A DNA stretch of 50,623 nt, from contig DPOU01000029.1 in NCBI GenBank assembly GCA_003539625.1, positions 1 through 50,623 of the forward strand. The letters are read 5' to 3'. Shown here in pieces: positions 1-8,230 of this stretch (its first letter is position 1; every line of letters starts with the position of its first letter). Below the pieces are notes generated by a model. It saw only the letters and a program-made list of their open reading frames with translations, had not been told where the DNA came from and made no database searches. The translations under genes and the position numbers were made by a program. This DNA is from Acholeplasmatales bacterium. GTDB lineage: Bacteria > Bacillota_I > Bacilli_A > ML615J-28 > CAG-313.

Positions 1-45
1 CTCTTAATCAGTGGGTCTAGGGTTCGAGTCCCTAAGGGTGTACCA
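1..45 (+). tRNA. tRNA-Lys (CTT), 3' part; 5' end lies outside the window
   Basis: The window opens inside the anticodon loop: CTCTTAA at 1-7 gives anticodon CTT (3-5). A perfect 5-bp T stem follows (TAGGG 18-22 / CCCTA 30-34) around the loop TTCGAGT, then the 3' acceptor strand AGGGTGT (35-41), discriminator A42 and an encoded CCA (43-45). The 5' acceptor strand, D arm and half of the anticodon arm are missing, so the Lys assignment rests on the anticodon alone. Confidence 0.85.
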
Positions 46-53
46 TAAGAAAA

Positions 54-92
54 GCAAAGGTTTGATACAAAAGTATTGAACCTTTTTTCTTT
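54..92 (+). terminator. Intrinsic terminator after tRNA-Lys
   Basis: AGGTTTGATAC (58-68) can pair with GTATTGAACCT (73-83) over 11 bp with two G-U pairs and an AAAA loop, followed by a T tract at 83-88. It probably ends the tRNA transcript. Confidence 0.75.
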
Positions 93-130
93 GCATAAAG
101 GGAGTTAGTTCCTTTCTGTAAGTAAACAGC

Positions 131-178
131 AGAGCCTTGTAGGAGTGTTTAACCGCACTTTTGCAGGGCTCTTTTTCT
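131..178 (+). terminator. Second rho-independent terminator
   Basis: AGAGCCTTG (131-139) pairs with CAGGGCTCT (164-172) with one G-U pair, followed by TTTTTCTTT. The loop holds a smaller AGTG/CACT dyad. No gene lies between this hairpin and the tRNA terminator, so it may be left over from a displaced gene or act as a processing site. Confidence 0.6.
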
Positions 179-194
179 TTATATGTAATAATTA

Positions 195-242
195 CGGAAC
201 GAAAGGTATATCTGCGGAACGATAGATATTGCTACGGGACGA
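195..242 (+). repeat. Three direct repeats CGGAACGA, 20-nt period
   Basis: CGGAACGA occurs at 195-202 and 215-222, and CGGGACGA at 235-242. The spacing is exactly 20 nt, so all copies lie on nearly the same face of the helix (about two turns apart). The block sits about 95 bp upstream of the start of the HExxH gene. Arrays of this kind are usually protein-binding sites; the protein is unknown. Confidence 0.6.
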
Positions 243-337
243 TATTTTTTTGTTATGCAGTAGGCGAATGTATTGTAAAAATACGATTTTTGTGCTATAA
301 TAAACTCAACGATAAGAATTTGGCGGAGGGAATAAAA

Positions 338-1207
338 GTGATAATAGAATTTAAATATTCAGTGGTTCAGGATTTAATGTATCATATCTTAGCACACATG
401 AAAGTGGATAATCCATCAAATTTGTATTCCGAAGCATACATAGATAATGTTAAGGAAATTAAAAAAGGTAGATATGATAGTATTACAGATGTAGTATCGC
501 CTTTATCAAATTACTATAACGAAAACTTTGAAAGATTAGGAGTAATTAATTTTCTACCGTTTGTGTGTTCTTCTGTTCAAGATTTAATAGGTGCAATCGA
601 AAACTATTATGGCTTCACAGAAACAGATAAGAAAGAATTTATATTTCCACTAATTCAACTTTTAAAAAGTGAATTTGAATTTTATGAAGGCTACTGGAAC
701 GAACTATATGCCACAACCTCTATATGTAGAAAATCGTTTGAATCGTGGTTGAAAAGTGGAATGAGCAAATATGAGACATTGTTCTCATATTTTAATAAAT
801 CTGCTGTAGTAGGTATGTCTTATAGTTTGACAAACAATGGTAGAGGATTTGGAGACACATCTTCATTTAATGCAGTTGTTCCATTTGCTTTTGATGAAAG
901 TGAATATAAAAATATCTTCTATCAAATATTGCATGAGTATACACATCAATTCACAGATAAATTGATTGGTGAAAGTATCAGAATGGATGATGAGACACAT
1001 GATAGTTCTGAGAAAGCAGTGATTTTATTTGATTATTATTTGGTAAAAAAACTATATAAAGAAGATACGGATTCCTACTTGAAATGGATTGGCTCACTTG
1101 CAAACGCTGATAATTGTGATGAAAATTTATTTTTATCTGTTTTTAAAATCAACGATGACATCAATGAAAAACTATTGGAATTGGTAGAGAAGATAACAAG
1201 AAGATAA
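338..1207 (+). CDS. Putative HExxH zinc metallopeptidase-like protein
   Basis: A 289-aa protein with no family I can name. It has one clear motif, HEYTH at residues 199-203, the HExxH zinc-binding/catalytic signature of zincins, with E225 in 'DSSEKAV' a possible third ligand (gluzincin style). There is no signal peptide or membrane segment, so it is probably cytoplasmic. The frame is open back to 161, but I chose GTG at 338 because GGAGGG (325-330) lies 7 nt upstream and the encoded N-terminal extension looks non-coding. It stands alone between two sets of triple direct repeats next to tRNA-Lys, on the opposite strand to most of the region, which suggests a mobile or accessory cassette. Peptidase activity is inferred from the motif only. 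Confidence 0.75.
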   Translation: MIIEFKYSVVQDLMYHILAHMKVDNPSNLYSEAYIDNVKEIKKGRYDSITDVVSPLSNYYNENFERLGVINFLPFVCSSVQDLIGAIENYYGFTETDKKEFIFPLIQLLKSEFEFYEGYWNELYATTSICRKSFESWLKSGMSKYETLFSYFNKSAVVGMSYSLTNNGRGFGDTSSFNAVVPFAFDESEYKNIFYQILHEYTHQFTDKLIGESIRMDDETHDSSEKAVILFDYYLVKKLYKEDTDSYLKWIGSLANADNCDENLFLSVFKINDDINEKLLELVEKITRR

Positions 1208-1226
1208 TAGCATCACTGGTTGTTTA

Positions 1227-1270
1227 TAACGCACTTAATCTTTTTACAAATTCCAATTTATCGGTGCGTT
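1227..1270. repeat. Inverted repeat AACGCAC / GTGCGTT
   Basis: AACGCAC (1227-1233) and GTGCGTT (1264-1270) are perfect inverted copies separated by 30 nt, just after the stop codon of the HExxH gene and just before the triple TGTACGCA repeats. It has no T tract, so it does not look like a terminator. Confidence 0.5.
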
Positions 1271-1274
1271 TAAC

Positions 1275-1323
1275 TGTACGCAAATTTTGACAAGGTGTAC
1301 GCACTTTTTATGGGGTGTACGCA
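1275..1323 (+). repeat. Three direct repeats TGTACGCA, 20-21-nt period
   Basis: TGTACGCA occurs at 1275-1282, 1296-1303 and 1316-1323, with partly similar sequence between copies. The number and spacing match the CGGAACGA set upstream of the HExxH gene, although the core sequence differs. Together the two sets bracket the gene. They are too short and too few for a CRISPR array. Confidence 0.6.
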
Positions 1324-1367
1324 AATTGTATCAAAATAGGTATTCGCACACATTTATACTAACTGTT

Positions 1368-1390
1368 GGTTCTTAAGAACCTCTTTTTTT
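1368..1390 (+). terminator. Terminator of the HExxH gene region
   Basis: A perfect 14-nt palindrome GGTTCTTAAGAACC (1368-1381) is followed by TCTTTTTTT. It lies about 160 nt after the stop codon of the plus-strand gene. The palindrome folds into a short stem with a tiny loop. Confidence 0.65.
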
Positions 1391-1462
1391 ATGTTTTTAG
1401 TCTCTAATTTGTGTTATTCAAAAACATAATGATTAGTTATGTATTTTTTTAACAAAAACAAA

Positions 1463-1498
1463 AAACTGTAATCACTCACAATGACATGATTACAGTTT
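1463..1498 (-). terminator. Terminator of the C39-like lipoprotein gene
   Basis: AAACTGTAATCA (1463-1474) and TGATTACAGTTT (1487-1498) form a perfect 12-bp stem. Read on the minus strand, the hairpin ends in TTTTTTGTTTTTG, directly after the stop codon at 1509. Confidence 0.85.
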
Positions 1499-1508
1499 CT
1501 TTTGTTTT

Positions 1509-3398
1509 TTATTCAATTACGTAGCAAATCTTACGCCAAGTAGCCTTAATAACGTCTACCGAATATTCACATCTTACATTAGATACGTTAGGATCATTAC
1601 AAATGATGTATAATTTACCATCTATATAGCGATATCCCACCGCAACAATTAAGTGACCATTAGTAGTGTAAGTTTTTTCACTAGAAATCATTGTACCTTT
1701 TACACTTAAAGCAACCGGACCTACCTCAGATAAGTGATGAACTAATTCATCTACTGAGTACATTCTTGCAACATAAGCATTAAATCCATATGCCCCCATA
1801 GTTACAGTATTGTATACCCAATTTCCATAAATGTTGTTTCCGTAATCCTTTACGATCCCCGCAATATATCGATGCTCATATTCAGAATCGAATTTAGTGA
1901 AACTTAAACCTTTATATTTTAACAACATTGTTGTTGAAGTTGCACTACAAATACTATTTCCTATGTTAGGCACCACATTTTGATTTAATTTTGGAACATC
2001 ATAACATACTTCTTCTTTGATATTTGAATTATCAACATAATAATTATAGTTATCAATTTCTAAAGCAAATGATACAAGTGATAGTTTCGGGCTTTCAACA
2101 TCAGTTGATGTTCTTCTAAAAATCACTTTATATTTTATGGCATCGGCAGTAAGATTATTGTGAATAATTACTTCATCTTGATCTAAAGAAATATTCCCTT
2201 TTGTTTGATTATTACTAGCATTTTTTAACCCTAATCCCCAAGGAGAATAAGTAATGTATTCACTCCATACTCCGTTTATTCTAGCACTTACTAAAACTTC
2301 AATTGTTGCTGATTTACTCGAAGTTGCTGCCCATGAACAAACTAGTGAAGAAAATGCTTTAGTAGTAATAATATCTGATTCGAATGTTCCTTCCGATAAG
2401 CCATCTTTTAGTACTAATCGATTTTTAATTATTTCAAATGGTGAATCCGTTTTTACTACAAAATCATCAAATCTCGTAATTAATTGATGATATTTAATTT
2501 TTTCAATTTTATCAATAGTTAAATTATAATCTTTTGACATTTTTACACCTTCTAATTCTAATAAAACAGTTAGAGTAACTGTTTCTTGTTTTTCACCAAG
2601 TTTTACTTTTCCATCATTTGATAAGATATCAGTATTAGATGAAGAATAACTAGCAACTACGCCGTATTGATATGAGTTAGGCAAGACTAAATCAATATTA
2701 ATCAAATTAGGAAATGAGATAGTTGAAAATACCATATTAAGTTTTTCTTCTACTGTATAACCTAATACTTTGACTGTATATCTATTTTGAACGCTTGTCC
2801 CTTCATAAGTAAATGTAGCAAGAATACTAACATTAGTATCTTTGGCGCCTCTATTTATTACTCCAGTATTGCTTAAAATAGTTGGACGAGCTGAAACCCA
2901 AGTAATTGTAACCCCATCAATTAGTGTTGGTAGATCAAGGTTTTCACTTGTAGCTTCTACCATTTTTAGTTTACTGATTACTTCATTAATTTTGTCAGTA
3001 TTATTCAACATTGGGATAGCTTCTTCTTCAACTACATTGCATCTAGCACAAGTTCTTGTTTTTTTTCCTTCGGTTTCGTAAGTTGGTTCTAAGACAACTT
3101 TCCATTCACCATATGAATGACCTAGTGAAGTAATTACCGATAAGATATTTTTTTCACCACATACACTACAAATGGTATAGACAGAACCATTCGTAGTACA
3201 AGTTGGTTCTAATTCGATAGTTTCAATTGTATGACCAAGTGAATCACCTTCAGTTTCACCACATTCAGTGCATCTTTTAGGTGTCACGCAATTTGCCTCA
3301 ACCCATCGATGAACATGTTGTTTTTTACAACTTAAAAGTCCAACTAGTAATATGGCAATGATGACAAACACAGCATTTATCATTTTTTTATTTTTCAT
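1509..3398 (-). CDS. Lipoprotein with Cys-rich repeats, Ig-like domains and a C39-like cysteine peptidase domain
   Basis: This 629-aa protein is predicted to be surface-anchored: a signal peptide ends in the lipobox LLSC (C24). Residues ~28-127 hold three repeats with CxxC pairs (CTECGE, CSVCGE, CARCNV) and GH motifs, of a kind common in Firmicutes surface proteins. Two 'atrophied' bacterial Ig-like domains follow (~135-300), then an unassigned region. From ~465 to the end it resembles papain-like/C39-type peptidases: a Cys in 'NSICSATS', a His in 'GHLIVAVGY' and an Asp in 'CNDPNV' form a plausible catalytic triad. SD GGAG lies before ATG 3398, and a strong terminator follows. It is a single-gene unit. 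The substrate is unknown; cell-wall or peptide cleavage outside the cell is an inference. Confidence 0.8.
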   Translation of the reverse strand: MKNKKMINAVFVIIAILLVGLLSCKKQHVHRWVEANCVTPKRCTECGETEGDSLGHTIETIELEPTCTTNGSVYTICSVCGEKNILSVITSLGHSYGEWKVVLEPTYETEGKKTRTCARCNVVEEEAIPMLNNTDKINEVISKLKMVEATSENLDLPTLIDGVTITWVSARPTILSNTGVINRGAKDTNVSILATFTYEGTSVQNRYTVKVLGYTVEEKLNMVFSTISFPNLINIDLVLPNSYQYGVVASYSSSNTDILSNDGKVKLGEKQETVTLTVLLELEGVKMSKDYNLTIDKIEKIKYHQLITRFDDFVVKTDSPFEIIKNRLVLKDGLSEGTFESDIITTKAFSSLVCSWAATSSKSATIEVLVSARINGVWSEYITYSPWGLGLKNASNNQTKGNISLDQDEVIIHNNLTADAIKYKVIFRRTSTDVESPKLSLVSFALEIDNYNYYVDNSNIKEEVCYDVPKLNQNVVPNIGNSICSATSTTMLLKYKGLSFTKFDSEYEHRYIAGIVKDYGNNIYGNWVYNTVTMGAYGFNAYVARMYSVDELVHHLSEVGPVALSVKGTMISSEKTYTTNGHLIVAVGYRYIDGKLYIICNDPNVSNVRCEYSVDVIKATWRKICYVIE

Positions 3399-3444
3399 TG
3401 TTAATCTCCGTTTTTTAATAACTGTTTTTTATAAATCTTTTTAT

Positions 3445-3473
3445 TTGACTTATATATTATTTTTTGATATAAT
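3445..3473 (+). promoter_or_regulatory. Promoter of tRNA-Cys
   Basis: TTGACT (3445-3450) and TATAAT (3468-3473) are separated by exactly 17 nt, a near-consensus sigma-A promoter. It lies 16 nt before the first base of tRNA-Cys. Confidence 0.85.
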
Positions 3474-3489
3474 AATTTAGCAATTTGAT

Positions 3490-3563
3490 GGCTCTGTAGC
3501 CAAGCGGTAAGGCGTGGGTCTGCAACACCCTGATCACCGGTTCAAATCCGGTCGGAGCCTCCA
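3490..3563 (+). tRNA. tRNA-Cys (GCA)
   Basis: The full cloverleaf is visible. Acceptor strands GGCTCTG (3490-3496) and CGGAGCC (3553-3559) pair with one G-U, the anticodon loop holds GCA, the T arm is CCGG-TTCAAAT-CCGG, the discriminator is T3560 and CCA is encoded (3561-3563). It is a single-gene unit with its own promoter and terminator, on the opposite strand to its protein-coding neighbours. Confidence 0.97.
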
Positions 3564-3576
3564 TCTAAATTATTTT

Positions 3577-3604
3577 GTATGCGTTATGCATACTTTTTAT
3601 TTTT
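3577..3604 (+). terminator. Terminator of tRNA-Cys
   Basis: GTATGC (3577-3582) pairs with GCATAC (3588-3593) and is followed by TTTTTATTTTTT. Confidence 0.75.
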
Positions 3605-3612
3605 TACATAGC

Positions 3613-3637
3613 AAAAGGAGCATTTAGCTCCTTTTTA
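3613..3637. terminator. Bidirectional terminator between tRNA-Cys and the fic gene
   Basis: AAAAGGAGC (3613-3621) and GCTCCTTTT (3627-3635) form a 9-bp stem with a 5-nt loop. T runs flank it on both strands. It ends the fic transcript (stop at 3640) and backs up the tRNA terminator. Confidence 0.85.
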
Positions 3638-3639
3638 TA

Positions 3640-4374
3640 TTATTTTTTATATTTATCAATTACTTCAATCATACGATCGTATTCGCGATTTACTAATTCC
3701 TCTAAGAATTTTTCAAATGGTACTTGTGTTTTGTTAACTTTGAATTCTTCTAATAAATCAAAATATTCTAAACGACGTTTTGCGGGAATACTTATTGGTA
3801 AATAACCATATTTGATTAAGAAGAAATCTAAGATTAATCTAGCAAGTCTACCATTACCATCTAGGAATGGATGAATCTTAGCTAATTGTAAATGAGCATA
3901 AGCGACTGTTTCTAATTCACCTTTATCAGAATTATTTACATCATAAATATATTTTTTCATACGATCATATACCTTAATGTAATCACATGGAGTATGTTGT
4001 GAACCATTAATCTTTATATTTACATTACGATATAATCCACCACCATCAACTAAACCATCAACTAATCTAGCATGTAAATCTTTCAAAAAGTCTTCAGTTA
4101 ATTCCTTGGTTTCGCTACTATTTAAATAATCTAACATCATATCATAAGCTTTATAAAAATTGTAAATACTACGCTTTAAATTTTCATCAAGCCTTACATT
4201 ATATCCTCTAACAATTGAAACAACTTCTTCAAGGGTTGCCATTTTGCCACTTTCCATACCAACCGAATTCTTTGTTAATACACATGCAAAATTAAATGCA
4301 AATGATTGACGCTCTTCTTCGGGGATAAAGTGTACATTTTCTTTTACGTAATTTTTCTTTTCTTGAATATTCAT
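3640..4374 (-). CDS. Fic/DOC family protein (putative AMP transferase)
   Basis: A 244-aa cytoplasmic protein with the full Fic core HPFLDGNGRLAR (His at residue 168); this motif transfers AMP or another nucleotide part to Ser/Thr/Tyr of a target. Residues 37-41 read SVGME, matching the N-terminal inhibitory pattern SxxxE that blocks ATP binding in class II Fic proteins, though the usual following G/N is S. The motif HTPCDYIKV corresponds to the Fic target-docking flap. I placed the start at ATG 4374 rather than the in-frame codon at 4395 because AGGAGG lies 9 nt upstream of it. It has its own promoter (TATACT with an upstream TG) and a terminator. No antitoxin gene is adjacent, consistent with built-in inhibition. 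The target is unknown. Confidence 0.92.
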   Translation of the reverse strand: MNIQEKKNYVKENVHFIPEEERQSFAFNFACVLTKNSVGMESGKMATLEEVVSIVRGYNVRLDENLKRSIYNFYKAYDMMLDYLNSSETKELTEDFLKDLHARLVDGLVDGGGLYRNVNIKINGSQHTPCDYIKVYDRMKKYIYDVNNSDKGELETVAYAHLQLAKIHPFLDGNGRLARLILDFFLIKYGYLPISIPAKRRLEYFDLLEEFKVNKTQVPFEKFLEELVNREYDRMIEVIDKYKK

Positions 4375-4450
4375 TGTTGAAATCCTCCTATGCACATATA
4401 GTATATCACAAATAATTTAAAAAAGAAAGCGATTTCATAATTCTTTTTTA

Positions 4451-4771
4451 TTATTCGTTATTTTCAAACACTGAAGCTATTTCTTCAGTTTCAATAAAAC
4501 CTTGATGTCTATCAAGATAATTACCATTTTTAAAGAATAATAGAGTAGGTGCAGTTTTTACCTTATATAAATCGGTTAGTGTTTTGTATTCCCCCGCATC
4601 AATTTGAATAATTAATACTTCTGGATGATTTTCTTCAAATTCTTCTAAGTTCATAGCAACCATTCTGCAAGATGGGCACCACTTAGTAAAAAAATCAATT
4701 ATTATTTTATCACTTTTTTTCATTGCTAAATCAATGTTTTCTGATTCAATTTCTTTTATATTAACTATCAT
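4451..4771 (-). CDS. Thioredoxin-family protein
   Basis: A 106-aa single thioredoxin fold with active site WCPSCRM (CxxC, residues ~31-37) and a cis-Pro region in 'VKTAPTLLFF'. The cytosolic role would be thiol-disulfide exchange. The middle residues PS differ from the classic GP of TrxA, so reduction potential and partners may differ. It lies 4 nt downstream of mutS2 on the same strand, the arrangement also seen in Bacillus (mutSB-trxA), so the two genes are probably co-transcribed. Length and motif are normal for the family. Confidence 0.93.
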   Translation of the reverse strand: MIVNIKEIESENIDLAMKKSDKIIIDFFTKWCPSCRMVAMNLEEFEENHPEVLIIQIDAGEYKTLTDLYKVKTAPTLLFFKNGNYLDRHQGFIETEEIASVFENNE

Positions 4772-4775
4772 AATA

Positions 4776-7124
4776 TTATTTTAAGGTAACAACTGTTACT
4801 CCAAATCCTCCCTCATTTTCTCCACCATATCGATATGATGAAATATTTTTGTTATTTTTTAAGTACGATTGTACTAGTTCTCTTATTACACCTGTACCAT
4901 AGCCATGAATAATGTTCGCTTGTTTAATTCCACTTGCCATTAAATCATCAATATATTTATCAAGCAAATCTTTAGCTTCTTCATATCTTTTACCTCGTAA
5001 ATCAAGGGTAAGTGATATGCTAGCGCGACTTTTGCTATAACCAATTTCACTTTTTTGTTGATTACTGTATGCAACTTTATCAACAACATTAAAATCATCA
5101 CGATTAAGTTTCAAACTCATATTGCCTATTGCAACTTCATACATTCCATCTTTGGTAATTCGTTCAATGACACCATATTGGTCATACGATTTAATATATA
5201 CATCATCACCAACTTTGGCAAGTTTTTGGTCTATTTTATCGACCATTTTTTTAGTGACCACTGTACCACCAAGTTTGTCTACTTTGTGTTTTGCCTCAAT
5301 TATTTCATGAAGTTTTACTTTATCCTTATTGATATTCTTTACTTCATTAAGAGTATCCATAGCTTCATTGGTAATTTTAGACACAAATTCATCGGCTTCT
5401 TGTTGAGCCTTCTTTAGAATTGATTGGCGTTCTTTTTCAATTTTATTGAGTCTTTCTTGAAGTTCTCTTTTTTCATTGTTAACACTTGCTAACGCTTGCT
5501 TTAATTCAATATTTCTTGCCTCAACCTCTTTTGATTGCTTTTCTAATTTAAATATCAATTTTCTAATATCGTCATCAGAAGTTATTGTAATCTTTTTAGC
5601 ATTTTTAATAATTTCTTCTTTTAAGCCCAATTTCTTGGCGATATTAAAGGCATTACTTGATCCACTTACTCCAAGTAAAAGGTGATACGTTGGAGATAAA
5701 GTGTTTTGATCAAATTCCATCGATGCGTTAACAATTTTAGGCTCATCAAAAGCAAAAGCTTTCAATTGTGAATAATGGGTTGTAGTTATAAAACTAACAT
5801 CGTGTTCAATTAGATATTTCAATATCGACTTTGCTAAATTGGAACCTTCAATTGGATCGGTTCCAGAGCCTATTTCATCAAATAAAACCAATGAATTTGG
5901 TGTTACACTATCAATTATTTTGGTAATATTTTGCATATGTGATGAAAAGGTTGATAAATTGCTTTCAATACTTTGATCATCGCCTATGTCACAAAATATT
6001 TGGTCATATATCATAACATTACTATCACTATCGGCAGGTATCAATAATCCATATTTAACCATCCCACATAATAAACCTACCGTCTTTAATAACACGGTTT
6101 TACCACCTGTGTTAGGACCAGTTACGACAATTCCTAAATAATCATTTCCAAAAGTTACATTATTAGGTATTACTTTCTTTACTTTCAAAAGTGGGTGTCT
6201 TGCATTTTTTAAATCTAATTTACAATTTAGATTTAAGTTTGGTTTATTTCCATCATAAGATATTGCAAGTACAGCTTTAGCAAACATTAAATCAATTTTT
6301 TTCAAGATATCAAAATTATTTATTAATACTTCTACTTCCCCTTGTAACAATTCCGATAATCTCTTTAAAATACTATTGATTTCTTCTTTTTCTTGTTCAA
6401 GTAATCGAACTTTATCATTCATTAATTGGCTTACTGCAAGTGGTTCAATAAAACACGTTTGCATACTTGCGGAAGTATCATGAATTACACCTTTAACAAC
6501 ATTCTTATATTCGCTTTTTACCGCAAGACAAAATCTATCATCTCTTAATACAACACTTGTTTGTGATAATTTTGAACCTTCTTTACTAATAATTTCTTGT
6601 AGTTTTTGTTTTACATTTGCTTCAATATTTACTAACTTTTTGCGAATACTTTTTAATTCAACACTTGCATCATCTAAAACATTACCGTTTTCATCAATTG
6701 ATTTAATCAATTCTTTGTTTATATATTGATTAATATATAATTCATTTACAAGTTCACGATAATAGTTTGCTTCAATTTGAAATTTATTTAAATCATTAAC
6801 TAAATTACAATTTGCTGAAATTGTTTGATATAATTTAACCGTATCATATATTTCAAGCCCTGATAAACTACCACCTTTTTTTAAAAGTTTAAGGGTATTA
6901 TCATATTCACTTGCAAGATAAAATGGAGCTCTTTCAAGTCTACGAACAATACCTGTACATTCTTCGACATTTGTTAATTCAACATTTAAAATGTTTAAAT
7001 CATTTATTGGTTTAAGTTCTAAAATTTGTTTTTTAACTGCTGGTAAAATAGCAATATCCGCTAACTTTTTAATTATAATATTTAATTCTAATTTTTCGTA
7101 ACATTGTTTTTGAAAATCTTGCAT
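4776..7124 (-). CDS. mutS2: Endonuclease MutS2 / ribosome-rescue ATPase
   Basis: A 782-aa MutS2 with core and lever regions, a Walker A motif GPNTGGKT near residue 335, a Walker B region LVLFDEIGSGTDP near 413, a long coiled coil (~520-600), and a C-terminal Smr domain (~705-782) with LDLRG and HGYGTG. MutS2 suppresses recombination and, in Bacillus, splits collided ribosomes; the Smr domain is the nuclease part. The open frame extends to 7283, but the family start matches ATG 7124 (MQDFQ), preceded by GAGG. It is divergent from rnhC with an 84-bp shared promoter region and is followed directly by the thioredoxin gene. All catalytic motifs look intact. Confidence 0.95.
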   Translation of the reverse strand: MQDFQKQCYEKLELNIIIKKLADIAILPAVKKQILELKPINDLNILNVELTNVEECTGIVRRLERAPFYLASEYDNTLKLLKKGGSLSGLEIYDTVKLYQTISANCNLVNDLNKFQIEANYYRELVNELYINQYINKELIKSIDENGNVLDDASVELKSIRKKLVNIEANVKQKLQEIISKEGSKLSQTSVVLRDDRFCLAVKSEYKNVVKGVIHDTSASMQTCFIEPLAVSQLMNDKVRLLEQEKEEINSILKRLSELLQGEVEVLINNFDILKKIDLMFAKAVLAISYDGNKPNLNLNCKLDLKNARHPLLKVKKVIPNNVTFGNDYLGIVVTGPNTGGKTVLLKTVGLLCGMVKYGLLIPADSDSNVMIYDQIFCDIGDDQSIESNLSTFSSHMQNITKIIDSVTPNSLVLFDEIGSGTDPIEGSNLAKSILKYLIEHDVSFITTTHYSQLKAFAFDEPKIVNASMEFDQNTLSPTYHLLLGVSGSSNAFNIAKKLGLKEEIIKNAKKITITSDDDIRKLIFKLEKQSKEVEARNIELKQALASVNNEKRELQERLNKIEKERQSILKKAQQEADEFVSKITNEAMDTLNEVKNINKDKVKLHEIIEAKHKVDKLGGTVVTKKMVDKIDQKLAKVGDDVYIKSYDQYGVIERITKDGMYEVAIGNMSLKLNRDDFNVVDKVAYSNQQKSEIGYSKSRASISLTLDLRGKRYEEAKDLLDKYIDDLMASGIKQANIIHGYGTGVIRELVQSYLKNNKNISSYRYGGENEGGFGVTVVTLK

Positions 7125-7159
7125 AAAAGCCTCGCAAATCAGTAATTTTAATATATTTT

Positions 7160-7188
7160 TTGCTTTTTTGATTTTTTTGTGATAAAAT
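7160..7188 (+). promoter_or_regulatory. Promoter of rnhC
   Basis: TTGCTT (7160-7165), a 17-nt spacer and TAAAAT (7183-7188) with an extended TG two bases upstream (7180-7181). It lies in the mutS2-rnhC divergent region, 20 nt before the rnhC start. Confidence 0.6.
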
Positions 7189-7208
7189 AAGGTTGGTGGT
7201 GATAAAAT

Positions 7209-8177
7209 ATGAACAATACTAATGGTACCCATAAAATTAAAGCAACAACCAGTCAAATGAATGAGATGCTTGAGTACTATCAAGGCTATTTAACATATAA
7301 TTCTAGTAATTATATAATTGCTCGTGCAAAGCTAGCAAACGCAACAATCACATTTTATCGAACCAATGTAGTTTTATTTCAAGGTCTTAACGAAGTTAAG
7401 GAATATAATTACTGGGCTAAGAAATACAATTTGGAAGAAGATTTAGATTCTCATCAATTTACAACCGATGTATCAACTCTTTCCGCAATCGGAAGTGATG
7501 AAGTTGGAACTGGTGATTACTTTGGACCAGTTGTTGTATGTGCCACTTATGTTGATTCTTCAATGATAGAAAAATTGCGCAATTTAGGCGTAAAAGATTC
7601 CAAATTATTAACTGATAATCAAATGATACCAATGGCCATAACTATTTCAAAACTTATTCCTTATTCTATCGTTTATCTAGATCCTTTAAGATTTAATTTG
7701 TTAACAAATAAGAAAGATAACCTTAATTTTATTAAGGCATATTTACATAATAAGGTTATAAATAGTATACTAAAAAAGATTCCTGATGTAAAGTACGACG
7801 CTATTTTAATTGACGAGTTTACACCTAAGGAAAAGTACTTCGAATACTTAAAATCTGAGCAAAATGTAATCAAAAATGTCAGTTTAATTAAACAAGGGGA
7901 AAAGGCTCACTTGGCGGTTGCTGCAGCATCTATCTTGGCTAGAGTAACTTTCCTACGCGAGCTCGGAAAACTTAGTAAAACTTATGATATGGAAATATTA
8001 AAAGGAGCTGGCCCTGAAGTTGATCGTAATGCCATTGCCTTTGTTAAAGCTTTCGGTTGGAATGAACTATCTAAAGTTGCAAAATTAAAATTTGCTAACA
8101 CTGAAAGAATTAAAAAATATTTTACTAACAACCCCCTACCAAAATCTAAACAGGGGAATTTCTATGATGCAAAATAA
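7209..8177 (+). CDS. rnhC: Ribonuclease HIII
   Basis: A 322-aa type 2 RNase H. The signature GSDEVGTGDYFGP (residues ~97-109) distinguishes RNase HIII from HII, and further acidic residues lie in LGVKDSK and LIDEFTP. A TBP-like N-terminal substrate-binding domain (~1-90) is present as in other HIII enzymes. The enzyme cuts the RNA strand of RNA-DNA hybrids in the cytoplasm. The start has the purine-rich site GGTGGTG upstream. In Bacillus rnhC also lies close to the mutSB region, so the context supports the call. The gene ends at a bidirectional terminator. Confidence 0.95.
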   Translation: MNNTNGTHKIKATTSQMNEMLEYYQGYLTYNSSNYIIARAKLANATITFYRTNVVLFQGLNEVKEYNYWAKKYNLEEDLDSHQFTTDVSTLSAIGSDEVGTGDYFGPVVVCATYVDSSMIEKLRNLGVKDSKLLTDNQMIPMAITISKLIPYSIVYLDPLRFNLLTNKKDNLNFIKAYLHNKVINSILKKIPDVKYDAILIDEFTPKEKYFEYLKSEQNVIKNVSLIKQGEKAHLAVAAASILARVTFLRELGKLSKTYDMEILKGAGPEVDRNAIAFVKAFGWNELSKVAKLKFANTERIKKYFTNNPLPKSKQGNFYDAK

Positions 8178-8205
8178 AATCGTGTCTGAAAAAACACGAT
8201 TTTTC
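8177..8205. terminator. Bidirectional terminator between rnhC and the rluD-type gene
   Basis: AAATCGTGT (8177-8185) pairs with ACACGATTT (8194-8202). TTTCTTTTTT follows on the plus strand and TATTTTG on the minus strand. The two genes converge on it. Confidence 0.85.
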
Positions 8206-8230
8206 TTTTTTAACATTCAATTAATTCCTA

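Noticed and set aside
1292..1323. GGTGTAC in the downstream repeats resembles the tRNA-Lys 3' end (AAGGGTGTACCA), as if it were an att site
   Set aside because: Only about 7-8 nt match and the T-arm sequence is not repeated; too short for a tRNA-derived attR.
195..1323. Short regularly spaced repeats as a CRISPR array
   Set aside because: Repeats are 8 nt with 12-13-nt gaps, only three copies per set, and no cas genes are present.
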